Notes: generated from the sequence alone by a model not told the origin. Counted from the first letter of the stretch, positions 32,563 to 41,111 are shown. The stretch is 64,000 nucleotides of DNA from JABCYV01 sp035512155 (GCA_035512155.1 DATKEN010000074.1:1-64000); one strand, 5' to 3'. Made by a program: numbers and translations.

Positions 32563-34623
32563 ATGAAAAGCATTTATCGCGCTCTTATTGTTCTGTTAGT
32601 AGCCGCAACCGGCATCGCGCAACAAGCTCCGAGTGCTTCTGATTCCAAGCCCGCTAGCCAGCCCCCGCCACGCAAGGCGGATCGAGCTGCAGCCTACTAT
32701 CACTATGCCATGGCCCACATGTACGAGGAGCAGGTGGCAGTGTATGGCCGCAGCGAGCTGGCCAATAAGGCGATTGAGGAGTACCGTCAGGCCATCGATG
32801 CCGACCCGACATCTGAATATCTGACCGCTGGTTTGGCTGAGCTGTATGCCAAGACCGGCCGGATCCGTGACGCGGTGATCGAAGCGCAGGATATCCTCAA
32901 GCGCGATCCCAACAATCTGGAAGCACACAAGCTACTGGGCCGCATCTACTTGCGCTCGTTGGGAGATCAGGAGAGCGCCGGCTCGCAGAACATGCTTAAG
33001 TTGGCGATCGAGCAGTATGAAACGATCATCAAGATTGAGCCGGACAGCGTGGAAGACCACCTGCTGCTGGGTCGGCTCTATCGTTTGAATAACGATTTGC
33101 AAAAAGCAGAGAACGAGTTCAAGACCGCGGTCAAGCTGCAGCCCGATTCCGAGGAGGCAGTGACCATGCTCGCCTATCTCTATAACGACGAAGGTGATGC
33201 CACTCGAGCCACACAAGTATTGAGTTCAATGCCGGATACGGCCCGTTCCGCCAAATTGTATTCAGCGTTGGGCTACACCTACGAGCAGCAGAAGGATTAC
33301 AAGAAAGCCATCGAGGCCTACCGGCGGGCGATTGAGCTGGACCGCGACAATCTTGACGCCATCCGCGGCCTGGCCCAGAATTTGATGAACAATGGTCAGA
33401 CCGACGCGGCGCTCGAGCAGTACAAGATTATCGCTGACGCCAACCCCGAGGACGCGGGAACCTATCTGCGTATCGCGGAGATTTATCGCAAGGCTGGCAA
33501 GTTCGATCTGGCACTGGAGAACTTGAAAAAAGCCGAGTCCATGGTGCAGGACTCCATCGAAGTGCCCTACAACATCGCAGCCGTGTACCAGGCTCAGGGG
33601 CGATACGACGAAGCCATTCAGGTATTGCAAGGACTACTGAAGAAGACCGAAAAGGCCGACGGTAACTACACTCAGCCCGAGAAAAATAACCGAACCGTGT
33701 TCCTGGAACGGCTTGGGACTATCTATCGCGAGAACCGCAACGATCAGGCGGCACTGGACACTTTTCGCAAGATGTTGCCTCTAGGCGATGACAACGCTGA
33801 ACGAGGATACCAGCAGATCATCGATACCTATCGCGAAGCCAAACAGTGGCAGCAGGCCACTGACGCCGCCAAGGAGGCAGTGCAGAAGCTTCCCAACAGT
33901 CGGGGATTGAAAATGGTGTACGCGGCCCAACTGGCCGACATGGGACAGACCGATGCTGGCTTCCAGCGGGTCAAGTCGATGCTCAAAGGTACCCCGGAGG
34001 ACCGCGAGGTCTACATCGCACTGGCGCAAATGAACAGCCGCTTGAAGCGCTGGACCGAGGCGGAGGAAGACCTGAACAAGGCGGAACAGCTTTCCACCAA
34101 GCCAGAGGACAAGCGTTATCTCTACTTTTTGCGAGGTTCAACCTACGAGCGCCAGAAAAAGTACGATGAAGCGGAAGAGATGTTCCGCAAAGTCCTGGTC
34201 ACCGATCCCGAGGATGCCACAACTCTGAACTATCTCGGCTACATGCTTGCCGACCGCGGCGTCAGGTTGGAAGAAGCGTTCAGTTTGATCAAGAAAGCGG
34301 TCGAGCTTGACCCCGCCAACGGCGCATATCTGGATTCGCTAGGTTGGGCCTACTTTAAGCTGGGCAAGTACGACCAGGCCGAGGATAGTCTGATCAAAGC
34401 CTCGCAGCGCATCGGAACCGATCCCACGGTGCAGGACCACCTCGGCGATCTTTATCAGAAAACGGGCCGATTGAAGCTGGCCGCGGCGCACTGGGAACGC
34501 GCGCTTTCCGAATGGAACAAAACCATCGCCCCCGAAGTGGACTCTACCGAGGTAGCAAAAGTGCAGAAGAAGCTCGAGTCCGCCAAGGTGAAGTTGGCTA
34601 AGGAAGAACCGGAAAACAAGTAG
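32563..34623 (+). CDS. Exported multi-TPR protein
   Basis: A 686-residue protein starting at ATG 32563 (AAAGG six bases upstream) with a signal peptide (MKSIYRALIVLLVAATGIAQ). After ~30 linker residues it consists almost entirely of tetratricopeptide repeats, at least 14 by eye. Examples are ANKAIEEYRQAIDADPTSEYL, KAIEAYRRAIELDRDNLDAI, EAEEMFRKVLVTDPEDATTL and EAFSLIKKAVELDPANGAYL. The C-terminus has coiled helices. TPR scaffolds of this size in acidobacteria often lie in the periplasm and organise envelope or secretion complexes. Partners are unknown. A double hairpin (34651–34709) follows immediately. The 240 bp upstream hold only AT-rich GAATTG repeats. Confidence 0.9.
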   Translation: MKSIYRALIVLLVAATGIAQQAPSASDSKPASQPPPRKADRAAAYYHYAMAHMYEEQVAVYGRSELANKAIEEYRQAIDADPTSEYLTAGLAELYAKTGRIRDAVIEAQDILKRDPNNLEAHKLLGRIYLRSLGDQESAGSQNMLKLAIEQYETIIKIEPDSVEDHLLLGRLYRLNNDLQKAENEFKTAVKLQPDSEEAVTMLAYLYNDEGDATRATQVLSSMPDTARSAKLYSALGYTYEQQKDYKKAIEAYRRAIELDRDNLDAIRGLAQNLMNNGQTDAALEQYKIIADANPEDAGTYLRIAEIYRKAGKFDLALENLKKAESMVQDSIEVPYNIAAVYQAQGRYDEAIQVLQGLLKKTEKADGNYTQPEKNNRTVFLERLGTIYRENRNDQAALDTFRKMLPLGDDNAERGYQQIIDTYREAKQWQQATDAAKEAVQKLPNSRGLKMVYAAQLADMGQTDAGFQRVKSMLKGTPEDREVYIALAQMNSRLKRWTEAEEDLNKAEQLSTKPEDKRYLYFLRGSTYERQKKYDEAEEMFRKVLVTDPEDATTLNYLGYMLADRGVRLEEAFSLIKKAVELDPANGAYLDSLGWAYFKLGKYDQAEDSLIKASQRIGTDPTVQDHLGDLYQKTGRLKLAAAHWERALSEWNKTIAPEVDSTEVAKVQKKLESAKVKLAKEEPENK

Positions 34624-34650
34624 CGGTAAATAGGATCCGGCGACCACAAA

Positions 34651-34709
34651 CCACGTAAAGACAGCCGCCAGCGGCTGTTTGGCCGAGCGCAGCTCGGCCT
34701 TTTCTTATT
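34651..34709 (+). repeat. REP-like double hairpin, probable terminator
   Basis: CCACGTAAAGACAGCCG starts the unit. ACAGCCGC-CA-GCGGCTGT is hairpin 1, and GGCCGAGC-GCA-GCTCGGCC is hairpin 2, followed by TTTTCTTATT. The order (GTRR tetranucleotide, ACAGCCG hairpin, second GC hairpin) is the same as in the units at 21743 and 49014. It probably also terminates the TPR gene transcript. Confidence 0.7.
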
Positions 34710-34719
34710 GGAGGGAAGA

Positions 34720-35193
34720 ATGGGCGAAAAGATCCCCGTCCGGATCCGGGAAGCCAATCGAGAGGACATCCCGGAAATCCTCAGTCATCGGAGAGGCATG
34801 TACGAGGACATGGATTACACAGATCAGGGAGCCTTGGACGCCGTGGTTTCGACCTCCGAGCCATACTTCTCCGCCGCTCTGCTTGACGGTTCATTCCGGG
34901 GTTGGCTCGCGTTGGCGGGAGAACGCGTAGTGGCTGGCGGCGGAATCGTGATCAGTCCCTGGCCGACTCATCCGTACGAGTATGCATGCCGCAAAGCCAC
35001 CATTCTCAACCTTTATACCTACCCAGATTATCGTCGAAGAGGGATTGCGCGCGAGCTAATGAAAACCATGATTGAGTGGTGCCGGGAAGAAGGCTTTGAT
35101 TCCGTTTCCCTACATGCCAGTAAGCACGGGCAGCCTCTGTACGAAGCGCTGGGGTTTGAGCCCACCAACGAGATGCGATTAAAGCTGCGGTGA
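34720..35193 (+). CDS. GNAT-family N-acetyltransferase
   Basis: A 157-residue GNAT. GGAGGGAAGA precedes ATG 34720; TTG 34708 is in frame but unsupported. The acetyl-CoA site is NLYTYPDYRRRGIARELMKT, and the C-terminal SVSLHASKHGQPLYEALGFEPTNEMRLKL is the canonical splayed-strand ending. Substrate unknown. The dGTPase gene follows on the same strand, 52 bp downstream, with independent signals. Confidence 0.88.
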   Translation: MGEKIPVRIREANREDIPEILSHRRGMYEDMDYTDQGALDAVVSTSEPYFSAALLDGSFRGWLALAGERVVAGGGIVISPWPTHPYEYACRKATILNLYTYPDYRRRGIARELMKTMIEWCREEGFDSVSLHASKHGQPLYEALGFEPTNEMRLKLR

Positions 35194-35245
35194 AGCAAGC
35201 ACGCTGCCATCGGCAACCCTCAATCAACAATGCTAGACTCACTTC

Positions 35246-36358
35246 ATGCTCGCCGAGTACGCGGTGCGGGTGGAGGATTCCCGCGGACGCCGTTATCCCG
35301 AGCCCCAGCATCCTTACCGCAACGATTTTCAGCGGGACCGCGACCGCGTCATTCACTCGCGAGCTTTTCGCCGGCTAGAAGCCAAGACCCAGGTCTTTAC
35401 CCGACGCTATTCGGATCACTTTCGCAACCGGCTGACCCACACTATTGAAGTGGCGCAGATCGCGCGCACTATCGCTTCTCAGCTTGGATTGAACGTTGAT
35501 CTGGTGGAGGCCCTTTCGTTAGCGCACGACGTCGGCCATCCACCCTTCGGACATGCTGGCGAGAAGGCGCTTGATGCGGCCATGACAGCACACGGATATT
35601 TCTTCGACCACAATCTGCATGCGCTCCGCATCGTTGAGGACTTCGAGTTGCGCTACGCAGCATTTCGCGGACTTAACCTGACGTTCGAGGTGCGGGAAGG
35701 AATCATCAAGCACTCGACAGACTATAGCGTCATACAATTTCCGGAACTTGCCGAGTACCTGCTTGACCTGCGCCCACCGCTGGAAGCCCAGCTCATCGAT
35801 CTGGCCGACGAAATTGCATACGACACCGCTGATCTGGACGACGGATACGAAGCTCATCTACTGACGCTCGCACAGATCCGCGACGGTGTTCCCATATTCG
35901 ACAACTTCTATCGTGAGGCCGAGCAAACTTATCCCTCGGCGATGGAGAAGCTGAAATTCAACGAGGCGCTGATGCGAATTCTTGATCGCATGGTGAGCGA
36001 CCTGATCCGCCAAACGCAGGAGCAAATCAAGGCGGTGGGCATTCGCAATCTGCAGGACGTGCGTGCCTGCCCGCACCGTTTGGTCGTGCTGAGCCCCGCG
36101 GTGGAGCAGGACCGGCGCGGCGCCAAGGAATTTCTGTACGCCAATCTGTATTACAGCGCGGCGCTGGACCCGGAGAAGAAAGACGCTGAAAAGGTTATCC
36201 GGGAATTGTTTGAGTTTTGGATGCTCAGACCGGAAAACCTGCCGGCAAGTTATCAGGAAAAAGCAAAGCAGGACCCGCTGCCGCGGGTGGTATGTGACTA
36301 CATTGCAGGCATGACCGATACCTTCATCTACGAACAGTACGAGAGATATTGCGGCTGA
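35246..36358 (+). CDS. dgt: Deoxyguanosinetriphosphate triphosphohydrolase-like protein
   Basis: A 370-residue HD-domain dNTPase of the dGTPase-like family. The metal site is made by H and HD residues in RNRLTHTIEVAQIARTIA and LVEALSLAHDVGHPPFGHAGEKAL. The N-terminal YRNDFQRDRDRVIHSRAFRRLEAKTQVF is the signature of the family, and LIDLADEIAYDTADLDDGYEA gives the last metal ligand. Members hydrolyse dGTP or other dNTPs to the deoxynucleoside and tripolyphosphate. Cytosolic; the type is that of the shorter, acidobacterial/proteobacterial relatives (~370–400 residues) rather than E. coli Dgt (505). The gene is complete. Confidence 0.92.
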   Translation: MLAEYAVRVEDSRGRRYPEPQHPYRNDFQRDRDRVIHSRAFRRLEAKTQVFTRRYSDHFRNRLTHTIEVAQIARTIASQLGLNVDLVEALSLAHDVGHPPFGHAGEKALDAAMTAHGYFFDHNLHALRIVEDFELRYAAFRGLNLTFEVREGIIKHSTDYSVIQFPELAEYLLDLRPPLEAQLIDLADEIAYDTADLDDGYEAHLLTLAQIRDGVPIFDNFYREAEQTYPSAMEKLKFNEALMRILDRMVSDLIRQTQEQIKAVGIRNLQDVRACPHRLVVLSPAVEQDRRGAKEFLYANLYYSAALDPEKKDAEKVIRELFEFWMLRPENLPASYQEKAKQDPLPRVVCDYIAGMTDTFIYEQYERYCG

Positions 36359-36378
36359 ACAAAGTTCTCGCTATTGTA

Positions 36379-36464
36379 TTGTCACGCTCAACGCAGCGAC
36401 GCTTCCCAATTTTCGCACGAACCGTGGCGAACGTAGGGATTCCTCGCGACGCTCGGAATGACAA
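36379..36464 (-). repeat. Dispersed TGTCATTCC-type repeat (86 bp)
   Basis: On the reverse strand it begins TTGTCATTCCGAGCGTCGC, then GAGGAATCCCTACG, nearly the same as the start of the element at 53227. Its ends are imperfect inverted repeats (TTGTCA at both). It fills the gap between the convergent dGTPase and sugar dehydrogenase genes and may serve as a bidirectional terminator. Confidence 0.6.
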
Positions 36465-36468
36465 TTCT

Positions 36469-37605
36469 TTACTTCTCCCACGTTACCCGGTAAATCACGC
36501 CGCTGGAATCGTCGCTCACATACATCGCTCCTTCCGGTCCCACCACAATTCCAACTGGCCTTCCCATCCAAATGCCTCTGCGTGTCTCTCCCGGCCGAAT
36601 CCATCCGGTAATGAAATCTTGCGGAGGACCTTCCGGCTCGCCTTTAGGGTTCAAGTGGACGCGAATCACTTTATAGCCGGTAGGCACACTGCGATTCCAG
36701 GAGCCGTGCAGGGCAACAAAAATGTCTCCCTGATAGTCAGGCGGAAACATGCTTCCGTTGTAAAACGCAATTCCCAGCGGCGCAGAATGTGCCTGGATCT
36801 CAACCTTGGGGGAAATTGTTCTCTGGCAACGATTGTCGCCCGGCTTGACCTGCGAAGCGTCGGTTACCCGGTTACCATAGCAATACGGCCAGCCGAAGTT
36901 ACCGCCATTCGTGCCCAAGTCATTGATTTCGTCCGGAGGCAAGTTGTCGCCTAGCCAATCGCGCCCATTCTCCGTGGCCCAGATGGAGTTGGTGTGAGGA
37001 CTTAGCGCGAGCCCGACGGAGTTCCTCAGGCCATCTGCAAAAATTCGCTCACCGCTGCCGTTCGGGTTGAACTCCAGGACGGTGCCACGTCGCTTGTCTT
37101 TTTCCACGCAGGCGTTGCAGCTTGAGCCTACCGAGACATACATCTTTCCGTGGGCAAACAGCACGGTGCGGGTCGAATGGTCCCCGCCGCGGGGGAGCGT
37201 GGCTATTACCTGGCCGTTGGCCGCCCGGAGTTCGGACTCGTTCCAGTCAAAGCGCCGAACTTGATCGCTCTCAGCCACGTAGAGCTTCCCCTGGTTGAAG
37301 GCGATGCTGTTGGGTCCGTCCAGATTGTCCAGTACAGCGACCGTGCGCTGGGGATGTCCAGAGTGCTCGGGATCGGGAAAGGCAAGGACCGAACCGTCGC
37401 TCATGCCGGTAGCCAGCAAGACGCCGCCGGGGCTGAAGGCCATCATGCGGGCATGCGGCGCGTGGGCGAAAACGGCAATGTGGAACCCTGGCGGCACCTT
37501 AAGCCGAGCAATGTCAGGCTCCTGGGCGCGGGTACAGGAAAACAGAAAGAGCGGGAGCACAACGGAGAACCAGGCTCGCATAGGAGTGCCCAACACAGCA
37601 TTCAT
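36469..37605 (-). CDS. PQQ-dependent sugar dehydrogenase-type lipoprotein (sorbosone dehydrogenase-like)
   Basis: A 378-residue six-bladed propeller of the soluble glucose/sorbosone dehydrogenase family. ATG 37605 has AAGGG nine bases upstream. A signal ends in a lipobox (LPLFLFSC, ~28), so it is probably a lipoprotein. Catalytic-domain motifs: PPGFHIAVFAHAPHAR, LDGPNSIAFNQGKLYVAE, PRGGDHSTRTVLFAHGKMYVSVG, RIFADGLRNSVGLALSPHTN, WATENGRDWLGDNLPPDEIN and LHGSWNRSVPTGYKVIRV. The Cys pair in VGSSCNACVEKD is typical of the family. Such enzymes oxidise sugars or aldoses in the periplasm using PQQ; no PQQ synthesis gene is in the window. It converges with the dGTPase gene. Confidence 0.9.
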   Translation of the reverse strand: MNAVLGTPMRAWFSVVLPLFLFSCTRAQEPDIARLKVPPGFHIAVFAHAPHARMMAFSPGGVLLATGMSDGSVLAFPDPEHSGHPQRTVAVLDNLDGPNSIAFNQGKLYVAESDQVRRFDWNESELRAANGQVIATLPRGGDHSTRTVLFAHGKMYVSVGSSCNACVEKDKRRGTVLEFNPNGSGERIFADGLRNSVGLALSPHTNSIWATENGRDWLGDNLPPDEINDLGTNGGNFGWPYCYGNRVTDASQVKPGDNRCQRTISPKVEIQAHSAPLGIAFYNGSMFPPDYQGDIFVALHGSWNRSVPTGYKVIRVHLNPKGEPEGPPQDFITGWIRPGETRRGIWMGRPVGIVVGPEGAMYVSDDSSGVIYRVTWEK

Positions 37606-37931
37606 CTGCATCCGCCCTTTTGGATGACCAGCATGGGGCACGGGGTTCCAATTCAAGCATGAAGCGCATAAACACACGCAGTTTTTATATCGAGTTTCGC
37701 CAAAATTACTCTGCGCTGCAGTTTTCGACCGTATTTCTGCCAGGCTGGCGCTACAATGTCCTTGGACAACAATGAGTTAGGGCTGTAAGGGTTTGGCATT
37801 CAACCTGTTATGAGAAATGCCAGGTGGCGGACCTTGGCCACCGATACCTTGATTTCTGAAAATCACTGAGCACGCCACAGACGTGCTGGAGCGGAGGCCT
37901 AACGCTTCCGCCCACTTGGAGGACGTAGAAA

Positions 37932-38819
37932 ATGAAGAACCGCATATTCGTAGCGCTGCTTCTGACCGCTGTGCTGGCCCTTCCGGCACTCGCGCAGCAG
38001 ACTGGCTCAACCACCCAAGACCAACCTGCGGCCGCCGCTCCGTCGACGGACCAGAGCAATTCCTCGACGAACGCGGGAGCCAGCGGCAAACCGGCATTGC
38101 AGCCGGACACTCATGAAGGCTTCTGGGGCAAGATCAATCCGTTCGCGCGCAAGAAGTATGTGCAGCGGCAAACTGCCCCTATTCGTGACCGGGTAAACGA
38201 ACTGGACGACCTTACATCGGCCAATAGCAAGATGATCAAGGACACTGATTCGCGTGCGCAACAGGGGATTCAGTTGGCGTCTACTAAGGCCAACGAAGCC
38301 GACCAGCACGCCATTGACGCCGGAAATAAAGCCCAGATGGCCCAGCAGACCGCCACTCAGGCCAACACCCGTCTCTCCACGGTGGAACAGGTAGTAGGTA
38401 ACATCGATCAGTACAAGGCCGCGACGCAGACTGAAATCCGCTTCCGGCCTGGCCAGAGCGCCTTGAGCCAGAACGCGAAATCTGCTCTCGACGACATTGC
38501 CACTCCGCTGAAGAATCAGCGCGGCTACATCATCGAGGTACAGGGCTTTTCGTCTGGACATGGACAGGCCGCGATCGCCACTTCTCAGAAGATGGCAGAC
38601 TCGGTCGTTCGTTATCTCGTCCTCAACCATGACATTCCGGTGTACCGGATCTATGTGGTCGGAATGGGCAATGCTCCGGTGCCAACCGCGGACGAGCAAG
38701 GCAAGAAGCACACCAGCGGTGGACGCGTGGAAATCAGCCTCCTGAAGAATGACCTGGAGCAACTTGCTTCCACCTCAACAACGCCAGCGAGCCAGGACCA
38801 GCAGGCTCCTCCTAAGTAA
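37932..38819 (+). CDS. OmpA-family peptidoglycan-associated outer-membrane protein
   Basis: A 295-residue protein with GGAGG before the ATG, a signal peptide (1–21, LPALAQ), a Pro/Thr/Ser-rich linker and then the motif GFWGKINPFARKKYVQRQ. The OmpA-like C-terminal domain (~165–265) shows TEIRFRPGQSALSQNAKSALDDIA, IIEVQGFSSGHG and YRIYVVGMGNAPVPTADEQGKKHTSGGRVEISL, which bind peptidoglycan. A coiled central helix (SRAQQGIQLASTKANEADQHAIDAGNKAQMA) may trimerise. There is no N-terminal barrel, so it is likely a periplasmic or tethering protein. The 325-bp divergent gap before it holds promoters but no ORF. Confidence 0.87.
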   Translation: MKNRIFVALLLTAVLALPALAQQTGSTTQDQPAAAAPSTDQSNSSTNAGASGKPALQPDTHEGFWGKINPFARKKYVQRQTAPIRDRVNELDDLTSANSKMIKDTDSRAQQGIQLASTKANEADQHAIDAGNKAQMAQQTATQANTRLSTVEQVVGNIDQYKAATQTEIRFRPGQSALSQNAKSALDDIATPLKNQRGYIIEVQGFSSGHGQAAIATSQKMADSVVRYLVLNHDIPVYRIYVVGMGNAPVPTADEQGKKHTSGGRVEISLLKNDLEQLASTSTTPASQDQQAPPK

Positions 38820-38860
38820 AGCCAGGACGACGGGCATTACGCTCGGAGCCCTCCCCCGGA

Positions 38861-38892
38861 AAAGCCTCTTGCGGCAAGCACGAGGCTTTTTT
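38861..38892 (+). terminator. Rho-independent terminator
   Basis: AAAGCCTC (38861–38868) pairs with GAGGCTTT (38882–38889), then T's. It ends the OmpA-like gene transcript. Confidence 0.8.
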
Positions 38893-38941
38893 GTTGTTCC
38901 CAAGTGATATCCTTCTCCGCTCTGGTAATCGCTGCTTCCCT

Positions 38942-40264
38942 TTGACCCAGACCACGACCTCCGGCACCAAATCCGCCATCCGCAAAGCTGGACTCTTTTA
39001 CTTCGTCTGGCTGATGTTCTCCTACTGCACCGGCGGCCCGTTCGGGCTTGAGGATATGGTCACCACGTCCGGCCCTGGCATGACGCTGATCTATCTTTTA
39101 GTCTTGCCGCTGTTCTGGTGCGTTCCGGTTTCATTGGTCGCCGCCGAACTCACCACGGCGATGCCCGTCGAAGGCGGCTTCTATCGCTGGGTGCGGGCGG
39201 GATTCGGTGACTTTTGGGGATTTCTCGCTGGCTGGTGGAATTGGTGTGCTTCGTTTCTACTCGGGGGCGCTTACGCGGTCCTCTTCACCGATTATCTTGG
39301 GTTCTACTTCCCGCAACTGATTGGATGGAAGCACTACCTCGTCTCCGTAGCCATGGTAGCGCTGATCACTTATATCAATTTGCGGGGAATTGAGCTTGCA
39401 GGCAAGTTTGCCACGGTCCTCGAAATCTTCATTCTCTTGCCGGTGGTCATGCTATGCCTCGTTGGGGTCGCGAAATGGCGGCATAACCCATTTTCTCCCG
39501 TCATCCCGCCTCACCAACCGATGTTTCACGTCTTCGGAGTAGGGTTGGCCTTGGGCCTCTGGCTCTACTCCGGCTACGAACAGCTTTCCACGGTCGCCGA
39601 AGAGGTGGACAACCCGCAACGAAGCTATCCGCGCGCCCTGGCGTTGGTCGTCCCGATGTCGATTGCGACCTACTTCCTGCCCACACTGGTTTGCCTGGCG
39701 GCCCTCGGCAACTGGCAGAAATGGCATACGCGTTATTTTTCTGACGCCGCCCAGCTCATTGGCGGACCGGGGCTCGGAGCCTGGATGACCATCGCTGCTA
39801 TTATCGGCAATGTCGCGCTTCTCAACGGCACGATTCTCGCCTCCACGCGCATGCCGTTCGCCATGGCCGAAGACGGCTACCTGCCTAACGTGCTGACCAA
39901 AATCCATCCGCGTTATGGCACACCGTGGATCGCCATCATTGTTTCCGCCGTGGTGTACGGCCTGCTCGCGGTGCAGTCTCTGGTGCAGATCATCAGCATC
40001 TACAACTGGCTGCGCATCGCGACTACCGTGATGACCGTGCTGGCCGCCTGGCAGTTGCGGCGCAAGCGTCCAGAGATGCACCGCCCCTTCGTGATTCCGG
40101 GTGGAAGCACCGGGCTGATTTACTCCGTAGTAGCAGTGGTTGTGATGAGCGTCGTAGCGCTGCTGGGTAGCGGCATCTATGGAACTATCGGTGGATTACT
40201 CGCTCTGGGTGCGGGGCCGGTGGTGTATCTGGTGCTGAGGAGGAAACGGGCCCATGGAGTTTAG
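38942..40264 (+). CDS. APC-superfamily amino-acid permease
   Basis: A ~440-residue permease with 12 hydrophobic segments. The N-terminal signature is VWLMFSYCTGGPFGLEDMVTTSGPG (unwound TM1 substrate motif G-x-x-x-G), followed by AMPVEGGFYRWVRAGFG and the amphipathic ALGLWLYSGYEQLSTVAEEVDNPQRSYPRAL motif common to APC proteins. TM helices continue to the C-terminus (VVAVVVMSVVALLGSGIYG). TTG 38942 is the most plausible start, since upstream codons lie in a terminator; no strong ribosome-binding site is visible. It probably carries amino acids or polyamines by proton symport. Confidence 0.85.
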   Translation: MTQTTTSGTKSAIRKAGLFYFVWLMFSYCTGGPFGLEDMVTTSGPGMTLIYLLVLPLFWCVPVSLVAAELTTAMPVEGGFYRWVRAGFGDFWGFLAGWWNWCASFLLGGAYAVLFTDYLGFYFPQLIGWKHYLVSVAMVALITYINLRGIELAGKFATVLEIFILLPVVMLCLVGVAKWRHNPFSPVIPPHQPMFHVFGVGLALGLWLYSGYEQLSTVAEEVDNPQRSYPRALALVVPMSIATYFLPTLVCLAALGNWQKWHTRYFSDAAQLIGGPGLGAWMTIAAIIGNVALLNGTILASTRMPFAMAEDGYLPNVLTKIHPRYGTPWIAIIVSAVVYGLLAVQSLVQIISIYNWLRIATTVMTVLAAWQLRRKRPEMHRPFVIPGGSTGLIYSVVAVVVMSVVALLGSGIYGTIGGLLALGAGPVVYLVLRRKRAHGV

Positions 40265-40277
40265 TAGCCGGGGTGTG

Positions 40278-40308
40278 CCCAGGTCTCGCTGGTTTTGCGA
40301 GACCTGGG
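40278..40308. repeat. 12-bp-stem palindromic repeat, copy 1
   Basis: CCCAGGTCTCGC, loop TGGTTTT, GCGAGACCTGGG: perfect 12-bp stem with a 7-nt loop. A second copy with identical stem and different loop lies 146 bp away. Confidence 0.8.
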
Positions 40309-40423
40309 ACTGGTTTCCAGCTACATCGGTTAATACCTTCGGAAAGGAACGCTTCGTGGCAAGTGAAGGGCGCCAACATTGGGTGATGAACGGTCTTCAG
40401 CGAACGTCTCGATGGGCCTCCCT

Positions 40424-40454
40424 CCCAGGTCTCGCAAAGACGGCGAGACCTGGG
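40424..40454. repeat. 12-bp-stem palindromic repeat, copy 2
   Basis: CCCAGGTCTCGC, loop AAAGACG, GCGAGACCTGGG, identical in stem to 40278–40308. It lies between the APC permease and the selenoprotein candidate, which converge here. The rest of the 219-bp gap contains nothing recognisable. Confidence 0.8.
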
Positions 40455-40483
40455 GCACCCGGGTGAGAGCAAGGGCAACGAAT

Positions 40484-41011
40484 CTAGATTTTTTCCTCTG
40501 GAAACTCCACTTCCAGTCCCAGCGGATCGGTGAAGCGGTTGGTCAGGTTCGCTACGCCGACGAGCAGATGCAGGTCTACGACTTCGGCATCCGAGAAATG
40601 CTTTTTGAGGCTGGCGACGTCGGCATCGGTGATCTCGTGCGGAGTCCGGGTAAGTTTTTCCGCATAGGTCAAAGCCGTTCGTTCTTTTTCTGTATAGCGA
40701 GAGTAATCGGCTCGCTTCAATGCGTTCCAGTCCTCCGGGGTAAGGCCTACTCGCTTCGACGAAGCGATGTGATGCTGCAGTCAATAATGACAGCTGTTGA
40801 TCAGGGACACGCGAATGTAGATCAGCTCATAAAGTTTGCGGTCAAGCGACCGGCCTACGCTGGCATAGAAACCGAGAAAGTTCTTGAGCATCTCTGGACG
40901 ATGGGCCAGCGCTTTCTGAAAATTGCCGGGTTTGCCACGAAGCGTTTTCTCGTAAATTTCTTTCACTTCGGGCGAAGCTTGATCATTTTCGACCAGCGAA
41001 ATTCGTGTCAC
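40484..41011 (-). CDS. AhpD/carboxymuconolactone-decarboxylase-like protein; probable selenoprotein (in-frame UGA)
   Basis: Translated with UGA (40783–40781) as Sec, this gives a 175-residue CMD/AhpD-like protein. The N-terminus VTRISLVENDQASPEVKEIY is typical of the family, and GTG 41011 has GAGG five bases upstream. In the active-site helix, E62-x11-C74-x2-U77-x3-H81 matches the AhpD proton-relay pattern E–C–C–H exactly, with Sec in place of the second redox Cys. Beyond the UGA, 98 more residues continue in the same frame with family features (KRVGLTPEDWNALKRADYS, EKERTALTYAEKLTR, LVGVANLTNRFTDPLGLE). A SECIS-like hairpin follows the UGA. Function inferred: thiol/selenol peroxidase or hydroperoxide reductase partner. 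It could instead be a nonsense mutation, but the exact position argues against that. Confidence 0.8.
40751..40767 (-). promoter_or_regulatory. SECIS-like hairpin after the UGA codon
   Basis: TCGCTTCGTCGAAGCGA on the reverse strand forms a 7-bp stem with apical loop GUC. It begins 14 nt after the UGA, with the loop 20 nt after it. Bacterial SECIS rules require a stem-loop with the apical loop about 16–37 nt downstream and a G among its first two bases; both hold here. Confidence 0.65.
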
Positions 41012-41111
41012 GAAGGCCTCGGAGTCAGGGAGTCGAACCTCCGTATAATAGAACACAATCTTGGGCGTGCTGACTTCCAACGATTGTTCAGGACCGGGAG
41101 GTCTGTTTCCG

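Noticed and set aside
41015..41050. A tRNA T-arm-like GGTTCGACTCC on the reverse strand just upstream of the selenoprotein gene
   Set aside because: The arms do not pair properly, and no D-arm, anticodon arm or acceptor partner is present, so it is not selC or another tRNA.
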